Shown here one piece after another: positions 12,551 to 25,849 of a stretch of 64,000 nucleotides of DNA. Every line of letters begins with the position of its first letter. The first letter of the stretch is position 1. Under the pieces are notes generated by a model. That model was not told the origin of the DNA. It did no database searches and saw nothing but the letters and a program-made list of their open reading frames with translations. Both the position numbers and the translations under genes were made by a program. Origin of the DNA: Pagrus major (Eukaryota; Chordata; Actinopteri; Spariformes; Sparidae); assembly GCF_040436345.1 (NCBI RefSeq), contig NC_133237.1, positions 22,759,749 to 22,823,748 on the forward strand, read 5' to 3'.

Positions 12551-13145
12551 TGACCACTAGAGGGTAGTAAAACTCTCAAACATACACCTTACTAGCCAAA
12601 ACATTTCGTAACTAGTTACTTTTCTCCTCAAACAACATTATTAAAACCCTTATATTAACACAATAATTACCAATGTTGATATTACGGTTGAGGTTAATGA
12701 GTGGACATTTTGATAATAATAATAATTTTGCTGCAGGTCTTTATTGTGACCACTGGAGGCAGTAAATTATAAACCATCGACCAACACAATAGACATAACA
12801 ATTCAAATTAAAATACACGAAATACAAAATCATTAGCCGGTAAAGTTTCTACTTTCACAGAGCAGAGGTTTTATACAGTAGTACTAACATGCTTATACGT
12901 TTATTCATATCTCTAAAGAATAGCTGTGCCAATTAATTTATGTATTCTTTTATGTATTCTTTTGGGGAACATAAAATGATTTCGTTATTTTCAATTAAAT
13001 TGTGTATATTAATTTATCTGTTTCGTTACTTAATTTTGAAAGTTACGGCTGTTATTTGACTTACTAACACTAAAAATAAGTGTTTTACATACTGATAATA
13101 ATAATAATTGTGCTGCAGGTCTTCATTGTGACCACTGGAGGGCAG
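12551..13145 (+). promoter_or_regulatory. Three CTCF-like motifs in plus orientation
   Basis: Copies are TGACCACTAGAGGGTAG (12551-12567), TGACCACTGGAGGCAG (12747-12762, one G short) and TGACCACTGGAGGGCAG (13129-13145). They point away from the three minus-oriented copies to the left. The last two share about 30 bases of upstream sequence (GCTGCAGGTCTT), which shows they are duplicates. The last lies about 500 bases upstream of the mgrn1 start codon. Confidence 0.5.
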
Positions 13146-13329
13146 TAAATATTCATGTTCCTCCCGGTGTCAAGCTCCATAAGGCAGAATCCAGACAGAA
13201 ACTCACAAAATATAAAATACTTGTGCCATTTCAGTTATTTATATAACTCAGAAAAAATCAAAAAAAAAAAAGAAAATCAAACGAAGCCCCTGTGCCGACC
13301 TCTTCCCTTCCTGACCGCCCTCCCGGCGG

Positions 13330-13659
13330 GCAGTCCCGTCACCTAGAACGAGCGCCCCGACTTTCTGGAAGCGCTTGGTAACAGCCAATCAGGTCGCCTC
13401 CCCTGCTACGTTAGCACAGCTCTGGCAAAACAACAGCCCGTCTCAGTCAGTTTCCTGCTTAGCATTAGCATTAGCAACGTAGCCACGGCAAAACTGAACG
13501 TGTAAAATGTTAATTTAACGAAAGCGTTTACCTCCGGTGGATGTTATCTTCGTTTTTAGCGTGAGCGCACGCTGAAGGCAGAGCTAATCGGGGCTGCTGA
13601 CGCGCTGTTAGCTGGTAGCTAGCTAACCGTAGCTAACATCGGCGATCCAGCGGAGAAAG
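13330..13659 (+). promoter_or_regulatory. mgrn1 promoter and 5' leader
   Basis: GC- and CpG-rich sequence that contrasts with the AT-rich array to its left. It holds a CCAAT box at 13385-13389 and no TATA box, typical of a housekeeping promoter. The leader ends at the mgrn1 ATG. Confidence 0.6.
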
Positions 13660-16600
13660 ATGGGGTCCATCCTGAGTCGCAGAATCGCTGGTGTTGAGGA
13701 TATCGATATCCAGGCCAACTCGGCCTATCGATTTCCACCAAAATCGGGTAAGCGATCGGCATTGTCTCTTGGCTGAAATGTCATAAACATGGATCTTTTT
13801 ATAGCAAGAGTAAACACTGAGGCACCGAGCGCACACTGGCGTTAGCTGTTAGGTGTTAATGATTGTTTATTTCCTGTTGGCTGCCATCGTTTAACGCTAT
13901 TTGTTACTCAGACAATGATTGTGAACATTAATAAGCATTACAGAAAGGTGACTGTTGCCGGTAGGTTACATGTTATGCAGAAAATCTTGTGATATTTACA
14001 GTTTAATGTGGCGGACACCGTGATAATGGTACTGACGATGACTGGTTTATTATTAAGTAACAGCAGCATCGTGGTCATAATACATGAAGTGAGGTAACAA
14101 AGCTGAATGTGCAGACTTCCACTGAGGTGTTTTATCCACATTAAGGTGACAGGTGATGCTGACATCCAGGACACATGACACACATGTCATCAAATGATGT
14201 TCAGCTTTCATAACAAACATCTTTACTTACACTTTCGGATGTATTTTTTAATAAGTACGTTTTGTCTTCTGTGTTTGATACACCATCACTGTGTTACTGA
14301 GATATTTTCAAACAATAAAAACACAGCATGTAGATAGTATCTGTAGATGGGTGTGTCAGCATGAGACCAATAAAGCTGTTTAAAACCCATAAAAACCAGC
14401 AGACGTTTTATTGTGGAAAGTCCCTTCAGCTGGTCAGATAATCTCCTGCATCTCAGTAAACAGCCATGATGACTGACATGGTGATAATGAAGTTACTGGT
14501 TTTGTTTACTAAAAATAAATGTTATCACTTCTGTTTTGAAGTTGTTTAAGTCTTGTTGAGACGACGAGACTGCATTATTAAACACCATCATATTCTGCTC
14601 AAAAGACTCATAATACACTTCAGCGAAAACATTTTATTTTTTATGGACGGATCAGTTGAAGTTACGGCATATAAATTGAGCTGCTGTGCTTATTGTTTTT
14701 CATCTTTTCTCTCTCTTGTCCTCAGGGAATTATTTTGCGAGCCACTTCTTCATGGGAGGAGAGAAATTCGACACACCACATCCAGAGGGATACCTTTTTG
14801 GAGAAAACATGGACCTGAATTTTCTTGGAAATAGGCCAGTGCAGGTAAGAATGGACGTCTCCTCATCCCAGTTTTAATCATCTGGGAGTTCATCGCTGTG
14901 TATTTTCCACAGCTTTAAAACTCATTTGACAGAGTTCTGCATTACTTGTTGGAAATAAGATCAGTCAAACCATTTCACAAAATTCAAATAAAGTAGCATC
15001 TTTCATATTGTTATTGTTATTTCACCAGTTTCCATATGTGACGCCTGCACCCCACGAGCCTGTGAAAACTCTGAGGAGTCTGGTCAACATCAGAAAGGAC
15101 TCTTTGCGTTTGGTCAGGTAAAGATCGCATGACAACCTGACGACACAAAATCACGACAAAAATAAAGAACCATTTTGTAAGAGTTTGTCAAACCTCCTGA
15201 CTGCAGGTATAAAGACGACTCTGACACACCGGTGGAAGAAGGCGGAAAACCAAAGGTTCAGTACGGAGTGGAGTTCACCTTCGATGCTGATGCACGAGTG
15301 GCCATCACCCTCTACTGTCAAGCATTTGAGGAGTTCTCCAACGGGATGGCAGTGTAAGACTTTGATCCCAAAACTCCTTTTTTATGGGGCTCCACTGGGT
15401 CTGAGCAAGCTTAAGCTGTTAATAGAAAGAAGGATGAAACATTATTTCATTCATTAAATTGAAATACACTTCTAAATCCATTTATGTGTCCTGTATGAAT
15501 TAAATAAAAGTCTATTTGATTACAGTATCAGATGAACAGATATTCTTACTGACAGTGCTGCATTATTTTAGTGGGAAACATTGTGCCACAGAGATTTAAA
15601 CTCTGTTTTATGGGTGGTGAGATTCGAGCCTTAGAGCGCAGACTAGAATAGATACAGTGGGTCCTTAGCAACCACCAGTAACCATGGATACTGAAAAAGA
15701 TGATCAAAGTAATATTTCATACTGAAGTTATTGTATTAAACGCGGCAGCCACCAGTAGTCTTTCCTTTCTGGTAAATGTCTGAATGAACCATGAATGAAT
15801 CAGCCTTTGGCCAGTTAGATTCCTCCATCTTCCTGCCCACTGACCATTATTCTCTGTCACATACTGTGTGCAGGTACAGCCCAAAGAATCCATCGCTGGT
15901 CTCTGAAACTGTGCATTACAAGCGAGGGGTGAGCCAGCAGTTCTCTATGCCGTCTTTCAAAATCGATTTCAACGAGTGGAAAGAGGAAGACGTAAGTATC
16001 TGCAGTTAATGAGTGAATCAGAGTTTGTTACTGGACCACACATCACAAAAACTAACAAGCTCCAGGGTTGTTTGTTTACGTCTGTAAATATCCTCTGCTT
16101 TACATCTCTCTCCAGAGGGCTACATCAGTGCATCAGCACAATTTTTGACTCATTACACACATAAATGCAAACTGAATTACAATAAAATATTTAAATCTTT
16201 TCTCTTCAAGCTGAACTTTGACCTGGACCGAGGAGTGTTCCCCATGGTGATCCAGGCCGTGGTTGATGAAGGGGACGGTAGGTCACTAGAGCTGCAAAAC
16301 AGCTAAACAAAAGTCAAAGGCATATTTACAAAATAGTGAAATTTAGTCACATAAAATAGTAGTTCAACAGTTGCTATCAATGTTAGCAGTTCAATTGATT
16401 TTAAATGTGTGTGTTCTCTTCAAGACTGCCTTGGACATGCTCACGTACTTTTGGCAGCCTTTGAAAGAGTACGTATACACTGAACTAAAAGTTCTTCATT
16501 TGAGTCTGTACAGAACAAGTTTTTATATGAATTAAAACGTCTTCTTTTTTTGTTCCTCCAGCATGTTGATGGCAGTTTCTCCGTCAAGCCGCTGAAGCAG

Positions 16601-19600
16601 AAGCAAATTGTAGGTTCTTATTTCAATATTGCTTTTTTAAAACATTATTTAGCAAATAATTAAAGTCAGAAGTGTAATGTGTGCTGCATATCCTCGGTTT
16701 GCTTAAATCAATTTGATGTTTTTTAATCACTTGCAATCCAAGTCAGTAAAATGTGAAGAACATACTGTATGTGCGACAGCATGTTGTTAATGCAATACAG
16801 GATGTTTGAAGCAGAGCGTCAGTGTACCTCGTACTCTTCTGCTGCTTTTGAAATATCTGTGCCGAGACCCCTGGGAGTCTGGCAATAAGTAGATGTTGAA
16901 TGTAAACTTGGATGACATAGAGCTCAAAGTAATTTCACATAGACTCTTTGATTGTTGTGTTTTCTTTCACAGTGATTTTATTGAGTACACCTTAAGAGAG
17001 ATGGTTTTTATTTTAAGACTCACTGCTTTCTGAATAGAAGTGACTGGAGAGAATATGTTATACATTTTGCTTTTCATACTCCCTTGGACCTCATCGTGTA
17101 CATGGACCCATGCTTCTGAAACATGAATGTCATTTTCCTGTGACTTTATCTTTCGAGGTGGACCGTGTGAGCTACCTCTTACAGGAGATCTACGGGATTG
17201 AGAACAAAAACAACCAAGAAACCAAGGTATCAATCAAAATATTACCATGTACGTGAATCACAAAGCTGTGAAAGATGATTCATGTTTTATGTGTGATTTT
17301 TGATTATATTTGTTTTCTCTTTCCAGCCCTCAGATGATGAAAACAGTGACAACAGCAACGAATGTGTTGTCTGTCTTTCTGACCTGAGAGACACACTCAT
17401 CCTGCCCTGCAGACATCTGTGTCTCTGCAACTCCTGCGCAGACACGCTGCGTTACCAGGCCAACAACTGTCCCATATGCAGGCTGCGTAAGAAGTGGCTC
17501 ATTATTTTAATAACGCTCCGCTCTTTAAGGAGCTCTATTACTTATATTTGAAGAGTTGTCAAAGTTGAACATCAAGAATTACCTGTGTGTTTAATTTGAG
17601 CCTGTGTTCCTCTTACCAGCCTTCAGAGCCTTGCTGCAGATCAGAGCTGTGAGGAAAAAGCCTGGTGCTCTTTCCCCCGTGTCTTTCAGCCCTGTTCTGG
17701 CTCAGACTATGGACCACGAGGAGCACTCAGTAAGTCACATGCACATCTGTGCATAATCAGTTAAAATCTTAAAAAAATGGCTCAGATGTCCAGCAGCATC
17801 AAAGGGAAACTGGGCATGAAATCATGCTGCAGAATACATTTTTAGCTTTATTGCCTCGTGACGTTCTGCAGGAAAACATTGTAACTGGCTGCAGTAGTGG
17901 AACAACTGATATTCACAAATGTTAAATTGAGTCCATTCCTACTTTAACGTGTTTCACAACTATAGCTCCTTAAAAACAAAGTTAAAAGGAAGGATCTTGA
18001 TTCATACCAACTTTTATTGGGCAGCAAGTTGGTAGTTTGTGTCTAAGACATTTGCATGCAGTAATCTGAGGCTGTGCATTGTCACCACCAGTCTTTTGTC
18101 CATGTCTCTTTACAGAGCACAGACTCAGTTCCTCCCGGCTTTGAACCCATCTCACTGTTAGAGGCTTTGAATGGTCTGCGGTCAGTGTCTCCTGCCATCC
18201 CGTCTGCCCCCCTCTATGATGAAATCAACTTCTCAGGGGGTCTGGGAGGTGACGGCAGACAGCTGAGCTCCCCGGAGCATTTAAGTGATGGGAGTCTGCA
18301 GAAAGGAAAAGTCAGCAAGTCACCTGACAGGTAAGAAAACATCACCTTACATTAGTCTTGTGCGGTGATCAGATTTACACCGTAACCCCTTTCAACCAAC
18401 GATGTGATGTTCAGTCACTCCCCCCATTATTAAACTCACAGGGCTGCTGCAGGCTTTCTTCCATAGAGGACAGTTTAATTGTGACATACGTGTAGAAAGC
18501 AGCTTCTATGCTGCTGCCCTAAAGCAAGTTTTTTTAAATTTAATTTATTAAAACGGCTACAACAGCTGGAGGTCATTATCATTTCTTATGAAAGGTAGTG
18601 ATGTAATTAGAGTGAAAATCTGTCCATCTAGGAAGCTGTGATTGATTGAATTATATGTTTTACTTGTACCTTTCTTTATTCATGATTTTTTTCCCTTGTC
18701 TTCCCACTCCAGCACCCTTAGGTCTCCATCCTCTCCCATCCAGGAGGAAGATGAGGAGAAGCTGTCCGAGATGTCCGACGCTCAGCCGCACACAATGCTG
18801 TCCAGCAGCCCCGCCCCCACAGACGTAAGACACAACCTTACCAGCTGACATTGAAACATTGACTTTGTAGCAAACAAAAGCTTTAAGAAACAACATTTTT
18901 TTTCCTTCTTCTTCCAGGGCACAGCAACCGAGGACGTGGCAGAATCCCTGTCTCCAGATGATGGTGAGTTTTCTCAGCTGGCACTCAGCTGGAGAGTTAT
19001 CTTATTATTTGTGTGACACTGGTAAAGATTTGTTGTCTCTGAGAGTTAGATTCATTGACATTTACTCTCCTGGGTGATCCAGAGGACAGGATGCATGCTG
19101 GAGGAGACATCCTACAGGACTGCAGCAGTGAACACAGCAGCTTGACCAAAACAGAGAGTGACCCACCAGGCGACTTGTCTCTGCCAGGTAAGAAATCCAA
19201 TGCCAGGAACAAAGAAAATATCAGACTGTCGAGGAAAATCTTTAAGCTCCTTCAAATGGGAAAGAAAAGGGAAAGAAGTAGAATATGTGTATTGTTTTAC
19301 TGTGTGTGTAATCTCTTTATGTATAAAGCCATATTCAGTACAGACCTGTACTTTCAGTTGATGAAGCATTTGACTGCAGCTCCTTAAAACTGTAGCCTCA
19401 TCAACTTCAAATTGTCTGGTTCTTGCTTGTTTTTGACTTCTTTCTGGATGATAAATCTGTTCTGTGTCTCCTCTTAAATCCAAGACTCACGGCTGTGATT
19501 CCCTGTGCTTTGCATCTAACCTGTGTGCTTTTGTGCTTCTCTATTTCCTAACCCTCCTCTTTTGTTCCCTGCCATCCTGTCTCTTCATGCTGCCTCACTT

Positions 19601-19648
19601 TGGGCAGCTCTCGGTCCTGATGCCTGCTCTATTGGTATGGAGGAATAA
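13660..19648 (+). CDS. mgrn1: E3 ubiquitin ligase mahogunin RING finger 1, 16-exon form
   Basis: RING E3 ligase acting in endosomal trafficking and melanocortin receptor signalling. Exons: 13660-13747, 14726-14844, 15029-15117, 15207-15353, 15874-15991, 16211-16277, 16425-16468, 16562-16609, 17158-17226, 17327-17486, 17620-17729, 18116-18330, 18713-18824, 18918-18963, 19083-19187, 19608-19648; all phases agree, about 525 residues. The start MGSILSRR is an N-myristoylation signal. The central domain (about residues 50-260) is that of the MGRN1/RNF157 family. The C3HC4 RING shows C276, C279, C291, H293, C297, C300, C311 and C314. A PSAP motif at 382-385 is the known TSG101-binding site. The last exon ends [13 protein letters not shown], matching the human C-terminus. 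The human exon encoding CPFKKSK is not used here and I did not find it in the intron after 17729. Confidence 0.96.
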
Positions 19649-19908
19649 CTGTGGTATGTAGGCTTTCCTGTCTGCTCTGCTTCTCTGTGTATGAGCTTTA
19701 CCGCTCTCACTGAATCCTGTTCTCCATAAATAAGTTTGTCGTCATCTATCACAGCTAGAAAAAGAAAAGATCCAGCGGGTATTATCAGGTGAATTTCCTC
19801 TGATAAGCCAGTTATAAAATGCAGACAAGGCCTATCTTGTTAAGAATGAGCAGCGTTTCCTGAAAAATTCACTTTTTGTTCGCTTATCTGTTGCTTCTTC
19901 CTCACCAG

Positions 19909-20021
19909 GGTCATCAGAATCAACAGAAAGCCTGAAAAGTCAGAGCACAAACTGCTCCAGCCAGCCTCTCCTGTGTCCTGCGAGCAGCATTCATATGGAG
20001 GATGAGCACCTCAACCCCTGA
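19909..20021 (+). CDS. mgrn1: Alternative last coding exon of mgrn1
   Basis: The exon at 19083-19187 ends in phase 1. It can splice to 19608 (main form) or to the CACCAG acceptor just before 19909, which gives an open frame of 37 codons beginning GSSESTESLKSQSTNCS and stopping with TGA at 20019-20021, about 549 residues in total. Mammalian Mgrn1 is known to make isoforms with different C-termini, so this is expected; the frame, the polypyrimidine tract and the serine-rich content support it. Confidence 0.7.
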
Positions 20022-21760
20022 CTCTGATCCAGCCTTTTACCCTCCCATCCATCAGAACAGATTTATGCTTTACAAAGATCATCCACTCCCTCTGTTCCTT
20101 TGACTCCCCCGCCCAGCCCCGTGTTCTGCTCCTGTGATCGGAGCCAACAAAGGCCCTGAAACGTAGTCCACCATAACAAGGGAGGACTGCGTTTACTCCA
20201 CCAATGTCACTGACATTAGAAAAGAAATTTGACGACTCCTCTTGGTACCTTACTCTATGACTGATGTTAAAAAAAGAAAAAAAGATGTTTCCCGAGCTTT
20301 GAAAACATTTCATTAACTGTCAGATGGTGTTCAGTTGTGTGTCTTGGCCGGAGTTGTGGTCTAGTAATGTGGATTCCAGAGATATTTCACTACCTGTCAC
20401 GGTGGTGCTTTTAAGCACACTTACTTTAACTCTATCAAATGCTTGACACTAAATTCAGAAGAATTTCTAAAATACGGTTTGTGTGTAGATATTGTATTCA
20501 TGCGTGAAATACATTAATGACTTGTTTTTCAGGCAGGTTGATTTGGGTTATGAGCAGAAACCTTGAAAACATTACTTATGTATCTGTGTGTCCATTTGAA
20601 GTGATTTTGCACTCCAACAAAATCGTTTATAATCCATTCCTTATAACAAGAGTTTATGATGGGATTAGTTAAAGTTTTATGCAGTCTTAAACATTTACAT
20701 GTCACTTTTTTATTATTTCAAATTATGTGATATCTATGTATCATAACTGTACTAGAATCCTGTGTAGTTACTTCAAAAATTGTAAACTTGCATATTACAA
20801 ATAGTAAAAAAAAAAAAATCCTGATATTGAAGTAATGGAAGTAGATTCAGTTAACATGCACATTATTTAAGACTTGGATAATCAATAAGAGCTACAGATT
20901 CACACCCTAACAGCTGAACTCAAAGATGGCTAAAGCCTGCAACAAGCATAGATGCTCCAGCTACATGTATGCTGACTCAGTATGGCACAGTACGTGTGCT
21001 TGTCGTAGATGTGGCACATCTCTGTACGGTCTTTGTGGCAACGCCAGTGTCTGCTTATGTGATGTAGCTGCAAAAAAATGGGTCAGGTGTTTGTGTGGCT
21101 GCAACGCCTTTACTTACCTTGGTCCTGTATGTGTAGCGCCATGCATATAGATCTTTGTGCCTTGAATTGATATGGCTGCCTGCTTGTTGCATTGGACATT
21201 AGTGTTCTTATAAATGCCACAATATACAAGTTTTCAGCCCGTAGACAGGATTTTTGATGCTGATGTACAGAGCCTTTTTTTTTTTCTATCGCAAACTTCA
21301 TGCTACTGGAAAATGTATCTTGTCATTGTTATTCCAATATTAAAACTGAACTGTTCATTTACTATGTTATGGCCATGTATCAATTATGCATTTAATCTTA
21401 GTATTTAGGTTAAAGTGGATTCTTCTACTGTGCGTTTGATTGGAAGGAACACATCCAATGCAATAAATGCAAACGTTGCATTTTAATAATTGGGCTAGCA
21501 TTTGCATGTGAATTTGTAGAGGCTTAATCCTCACTGCTTTTTAGTAACATGGTTATTTTGTCTTTCCCTCCCTCCTCTTCTGTGCCATTTCAACTTGACA
21601 CTGTGCCTTCCTGTTCCCTTTTTTGACCACTATTGACCTGGTATCCAGGAAAACTCCACAGTAGGTGGTTTGTGGCTCTCTGTAAAATCAATACCTGTCT
21701 TTCCTGGTGTGTAAAGCAGCATGTGTATAACAATAAAGAACAAAGATTCTGTACTTCGAA
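20022..21760 (+). other. mgrn1 3' untranslated region with poly(A) signals
   Basis: Non-coding sequence after the distal stop codon. AATAAA hexamers occur at 21462-21467 and 21732-21737. Their distance gives a 3' UTR of about 1.45 or 1.7 kb. Short open frames within it have no recognisable content. Confidence 0.5.
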
Positions 21761-22073
21761 CTACCAGTTTTCTGATCCATCACAATATTTACTTTTTATT
21801 TTCCTGCAAAGAATATTTTTTTTGCAACACCCACTGCAATGACATATTTGGTGAAATTATTAAATGTGGCATCATTGTGAATTATTTGTATAATGAAAAG
21901 AGGGTTATTAATTTGAGATTAAGAGCAACTTCAGATGTAGTGTGTATGAAATGTTATGCAAAATTTGTCTTCAAGTTAAAAGGAAGGGAAGTATAAGACC
22001 AGAGTATTAGAGTTTATGACCAATGGGATTTGCAGATTATTATTGGCAAAGTTGAGTCCTCTATCTGGATTAG

Positions 22074-22089
22074 CAGTGCCCTCTGGTGG
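22074..22089 (-). promoter_or_regulatory. Strong CTCF-like site between mgrn1 and aanat2
   Basis: CAGTGCCCTCTGGTGG reads CCACCAGAGGGCACTG on the minus strand, a near-consensus CTCF core. It is the best such match I saw in the window and lies outside the upstream repeat array. Confidence 0.5.
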
Positions 22090-22561
22090 TTTCCTGTAGA
22101 TTTTGGTTACAATACAGTTTTGCAAATAAGACATGGACCATGGACTGCTGTAAAACCTCAAAGTCAGGCTCTCAGTTAATCTTCCACCTGAGAGGCCTTA
22201 TGGACCTGTGAGTTTCTGATTAATAGGACTTCTGTTCAGTAACAAGGAGCGTCATAACCTGGTCACAGCTGGTTCACTTGGAAGCAGTGCTGTCGGTAAA
22301 TAAGCTTCCTCTGGTACCTGAAGGCTTAAGGATAAAACAGTGGCCTACATTGTGCATCAACAAATTACCTGACTCGGAGCCAAGTGGATGACACACACAC
22401 TGGCTCATTTACAATCTTAGTCTCTGACAAAATAGCAATCCAAATTCCTGTTGACTAATAAGACTTAATACAGCTACTGACTGTCATTAAAGCCACAGTG
22501 TGTTCAAGAAATTAACGACAGACATCTTCTATCTATTCAATGTTCTATTTCATCAATCGCA

Positions 22562-22661
22562 TGTCTGTCCGTCCTGGGAGAGGGACTCAGGACACAGGAT
22601 GTCGCTCGCGCTACAGATTGTAAAGCCCAATGAGGCAACGTGATTGTGATTTTGGGCTACT
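22562..22661 (+). repeat. Degraded 3' tail of a teleost retroposon (LINE/SINE type)
   Basis: The segment contains TGTCCGTCCTGGGAGAGGGA, ACACAGGATGTCGC and TGTAAAGCCCAATGAGGCAA followed by GATTTTGGGCTA. These words occur in that order in the 3' tails of abundant fish non-LTR elements. The usual terminal AT-rich repeat is missing, so this is an old fragment. Family name is not certain. Confidence 0.6.
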
Positions 22662-23604
22662 GTTAACTGTTGTGTCTGCTCCTCACAACAGTTAGTTTGT
22701 TTTACACAAAAGTAGACAATAGATCATGTTTTGTGATGCTGTTAAAGGTTTATTTACAGCAGTAATGTTTGTTAACTTAAACATTAAGAAAAGCCACTTG
22801 TGGTTTTCCATCTGTGAGATAAACTGCAAAATATGGTGATGTATATGGTCAGAAAATTATAAATTGGACCTTTAAAATTGTGATGCAGTTACATAGTGTT
22901 TTATTTTTCATTTGCATCTTGAAACAGGCATTACAAATTCAGTTAGGTGTTTCAGATTTCAAACATATTGACATTCCTCTGCAGTGTTGGTTAACTGTTG
23001 CTCTCTGCTCAACTGGACCAACAGGTGTACACCAGTGTAAAGTTTATTGAGTATTCAGTTACACTGTGGCCTCAAGCTTGCCTGTTAAAACATAATACAC
23101 TGAGAAATTATGTGTGCAAGTGTATGCGTATACACACACGTGCTGTAAATGAGATTAGGGTCTATGACAGTCAGCTAGAGACATTTTTTTATCTTCTATC
23201 GGCTCTCCTATGTTGCAGATATTCATAATCTAGAGAGCCAAAGTTCTGTCTCCTTACCTAAACCTTTTAAAATGTATCAGCTTGTCTGAAAAGCTGAAAC
23301 ATATGTCTGGGATTCTGAAAACTCAACCTTGTCATTCAGTTGGCTATGACAGGCTGTTTAAGAGGCCTTGAGGAATTATTTCCGACTGCCCCTCCCTTCA
23401 CAGGCCACATAGACTGACAGAGTTGCAGGTCAGAAAAGGTCAATTCATCTCTGGACAACTGCGTCTGTGTTCTCCTCCAACATCTGATGATCACACAAGT
23501 GGAGATGTTCTCCTATTTGCGATTGGCCAGCTGACCGGATGACGTAGGAGATTTCCCATTCATCACGGTAGTGAATGCCAAGAGGAAGCAGTGAGGTGAA
23601 ACAA

Positions 23605-24537
23605 TAATCCTTAAAACAATTCTATTTTGGTTTGATCTCTTGAGACTACATTAAACAATATTAGGGCTAAGCTCAAATCCAGGCGATTGTGGTGTAAAGC
23701 CTGTTTTTCTGCAGAGAAATAAACAAGGCCACTTCAAAAACAGGTTGTTTGCTTTCAAACTTTGCAGGTGCAGATTGCAGATTTCATAAGAATAGCTTCT
23801 GGAAAAATTCATAAAATGATTTAGGATTATCTTTCCATGAAAAAACTAATTTGTAGTCAATTGAAAGGATTTGTCAGTCTGTGTAAACAGGGTTACTTCA
23901 GGGCAGTCAAAGCAAGTCCTCTCTCATTTAATTAGTCCGTGCTAAACCTCTTTGAGGCATGAAATCATCCCAACAGCAATCCTCACAAATCTCCACCCTC
24001 ACTCAGTAAAGTTAAATTAGCCCACATCAGCCTATCACCGCATTCAGTCACACCACCTCTCGCTCATCCCCACCCTGAAAAATCCATACTGGAAATCTAC
24101 AGTCAGTGCATGTGCTGATATACATGTGCGAAGTAAAAACTAATCCTAATCTCATCACATCTCAACAGCATCTTTTTCCTGTCCAAGGTGAACATTGATT
24201 TAATTAATCAGACTGAGTTATTCTCATCTGGTCCGGCATAAAATCTCATCATCACAAGAAGATACTCGTTGCATAACCTATATACAATTTCTAAAAATAA
24301 GATAGATTCTCTTAATTAAGATGTGGGGAAAACACAGCTAATTGCTGTCAAAGCCCAACACTGAGGTTAATCCAAATTAGTGTCTAATTATAATATGTAC
24401 CATGAAAAGCTGCACTTACTAAATTGTCTGTGTCTGAACTGGGATGTTTAAAAACATATAAATCGTGCAAGAAATACCCCAAGAACAAAATGTCTGTCAT
24501 GTCAGCGCGGGGGATTTAGAGACTTTGGAGACACGTG
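23605..24537 (+). promoter_or_regulatory. Upstream aanat2 control region: OTX/CRX-type sites and an E-box
   Basis: TAATCC or its complement GGATTA occurs at 23605-23610, 23824-23829, 24141-24146 (followed at once by TAATCT, 24147-24152) and 24368-24373; TAATCA is at 24205-24210. A perfect CACGTG E-box is at 24532-24537, 272 bases before the aanat2 ATG. Photoreceptor conserved elements (TAATC, bound by OTX5/CRX) plus a CLOCK/BMAL E-box are the known logic of zebrafish aanat2 expression in the pineal. The remaining sequence between mgrn1 and aanat2 (21760-24480) shows no gene. Confidence 0.55.
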
Positions 24538-24802
24538 CCCAGCCAGCTATCCTACTTTGAGACGACCACTTCACAGAGACAAAGAGAAGCTGGAGGAGGA
24601 GAGAGCAGGAGGGACACGCAGGTCAGCATCTTGCCTACTGAAGCAAGCCACATTACAGTCAGAGCTGTAGGACAAACTCAGAAAGTTTTGCTGGCTGGGT
24701 TTGACTGCATCATAGATAGCATCTGTACAACGTTTGTATTGCAAAAGGCTGGAAAAGAAGAGTTCTGACATATATTCAGAACCTCTATTCTTGTGTTATT
24801 GA

Positions 24803-25849
<1,047 letters not shown>

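Larger units (their letters stand above)
10800..13150. repeat. Diverged local repeat array between cdip1 and mgrn1
   Basis: There is no gene here. Two kinds of units recur. The first is TTTATTTTGAAAG followed 4-6 bases later by a (A/C)CGGAAGT ETS-type core, at 10806-10832, 12187-12213 and 12467-12493, with a decayed copy at 13030-13042. The second is a CTCF-like CTGCCCTCTAGTGG motif in both orientations (separate entries). Longer similarity also exists: 12373-12480 resembles 12899-13042 (both carry AATAGCTGT.CCAATT, GTATATTAATTT and CTGTTTCG.TACTT), 12715-12762 resembles 13096-13145, and 11255-11300 resembles 11609-11652. The array looks like old duplications of a module of a few hundred bases. 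The remaining sequence is AT-rich and featureless. Confidence 0.65.
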
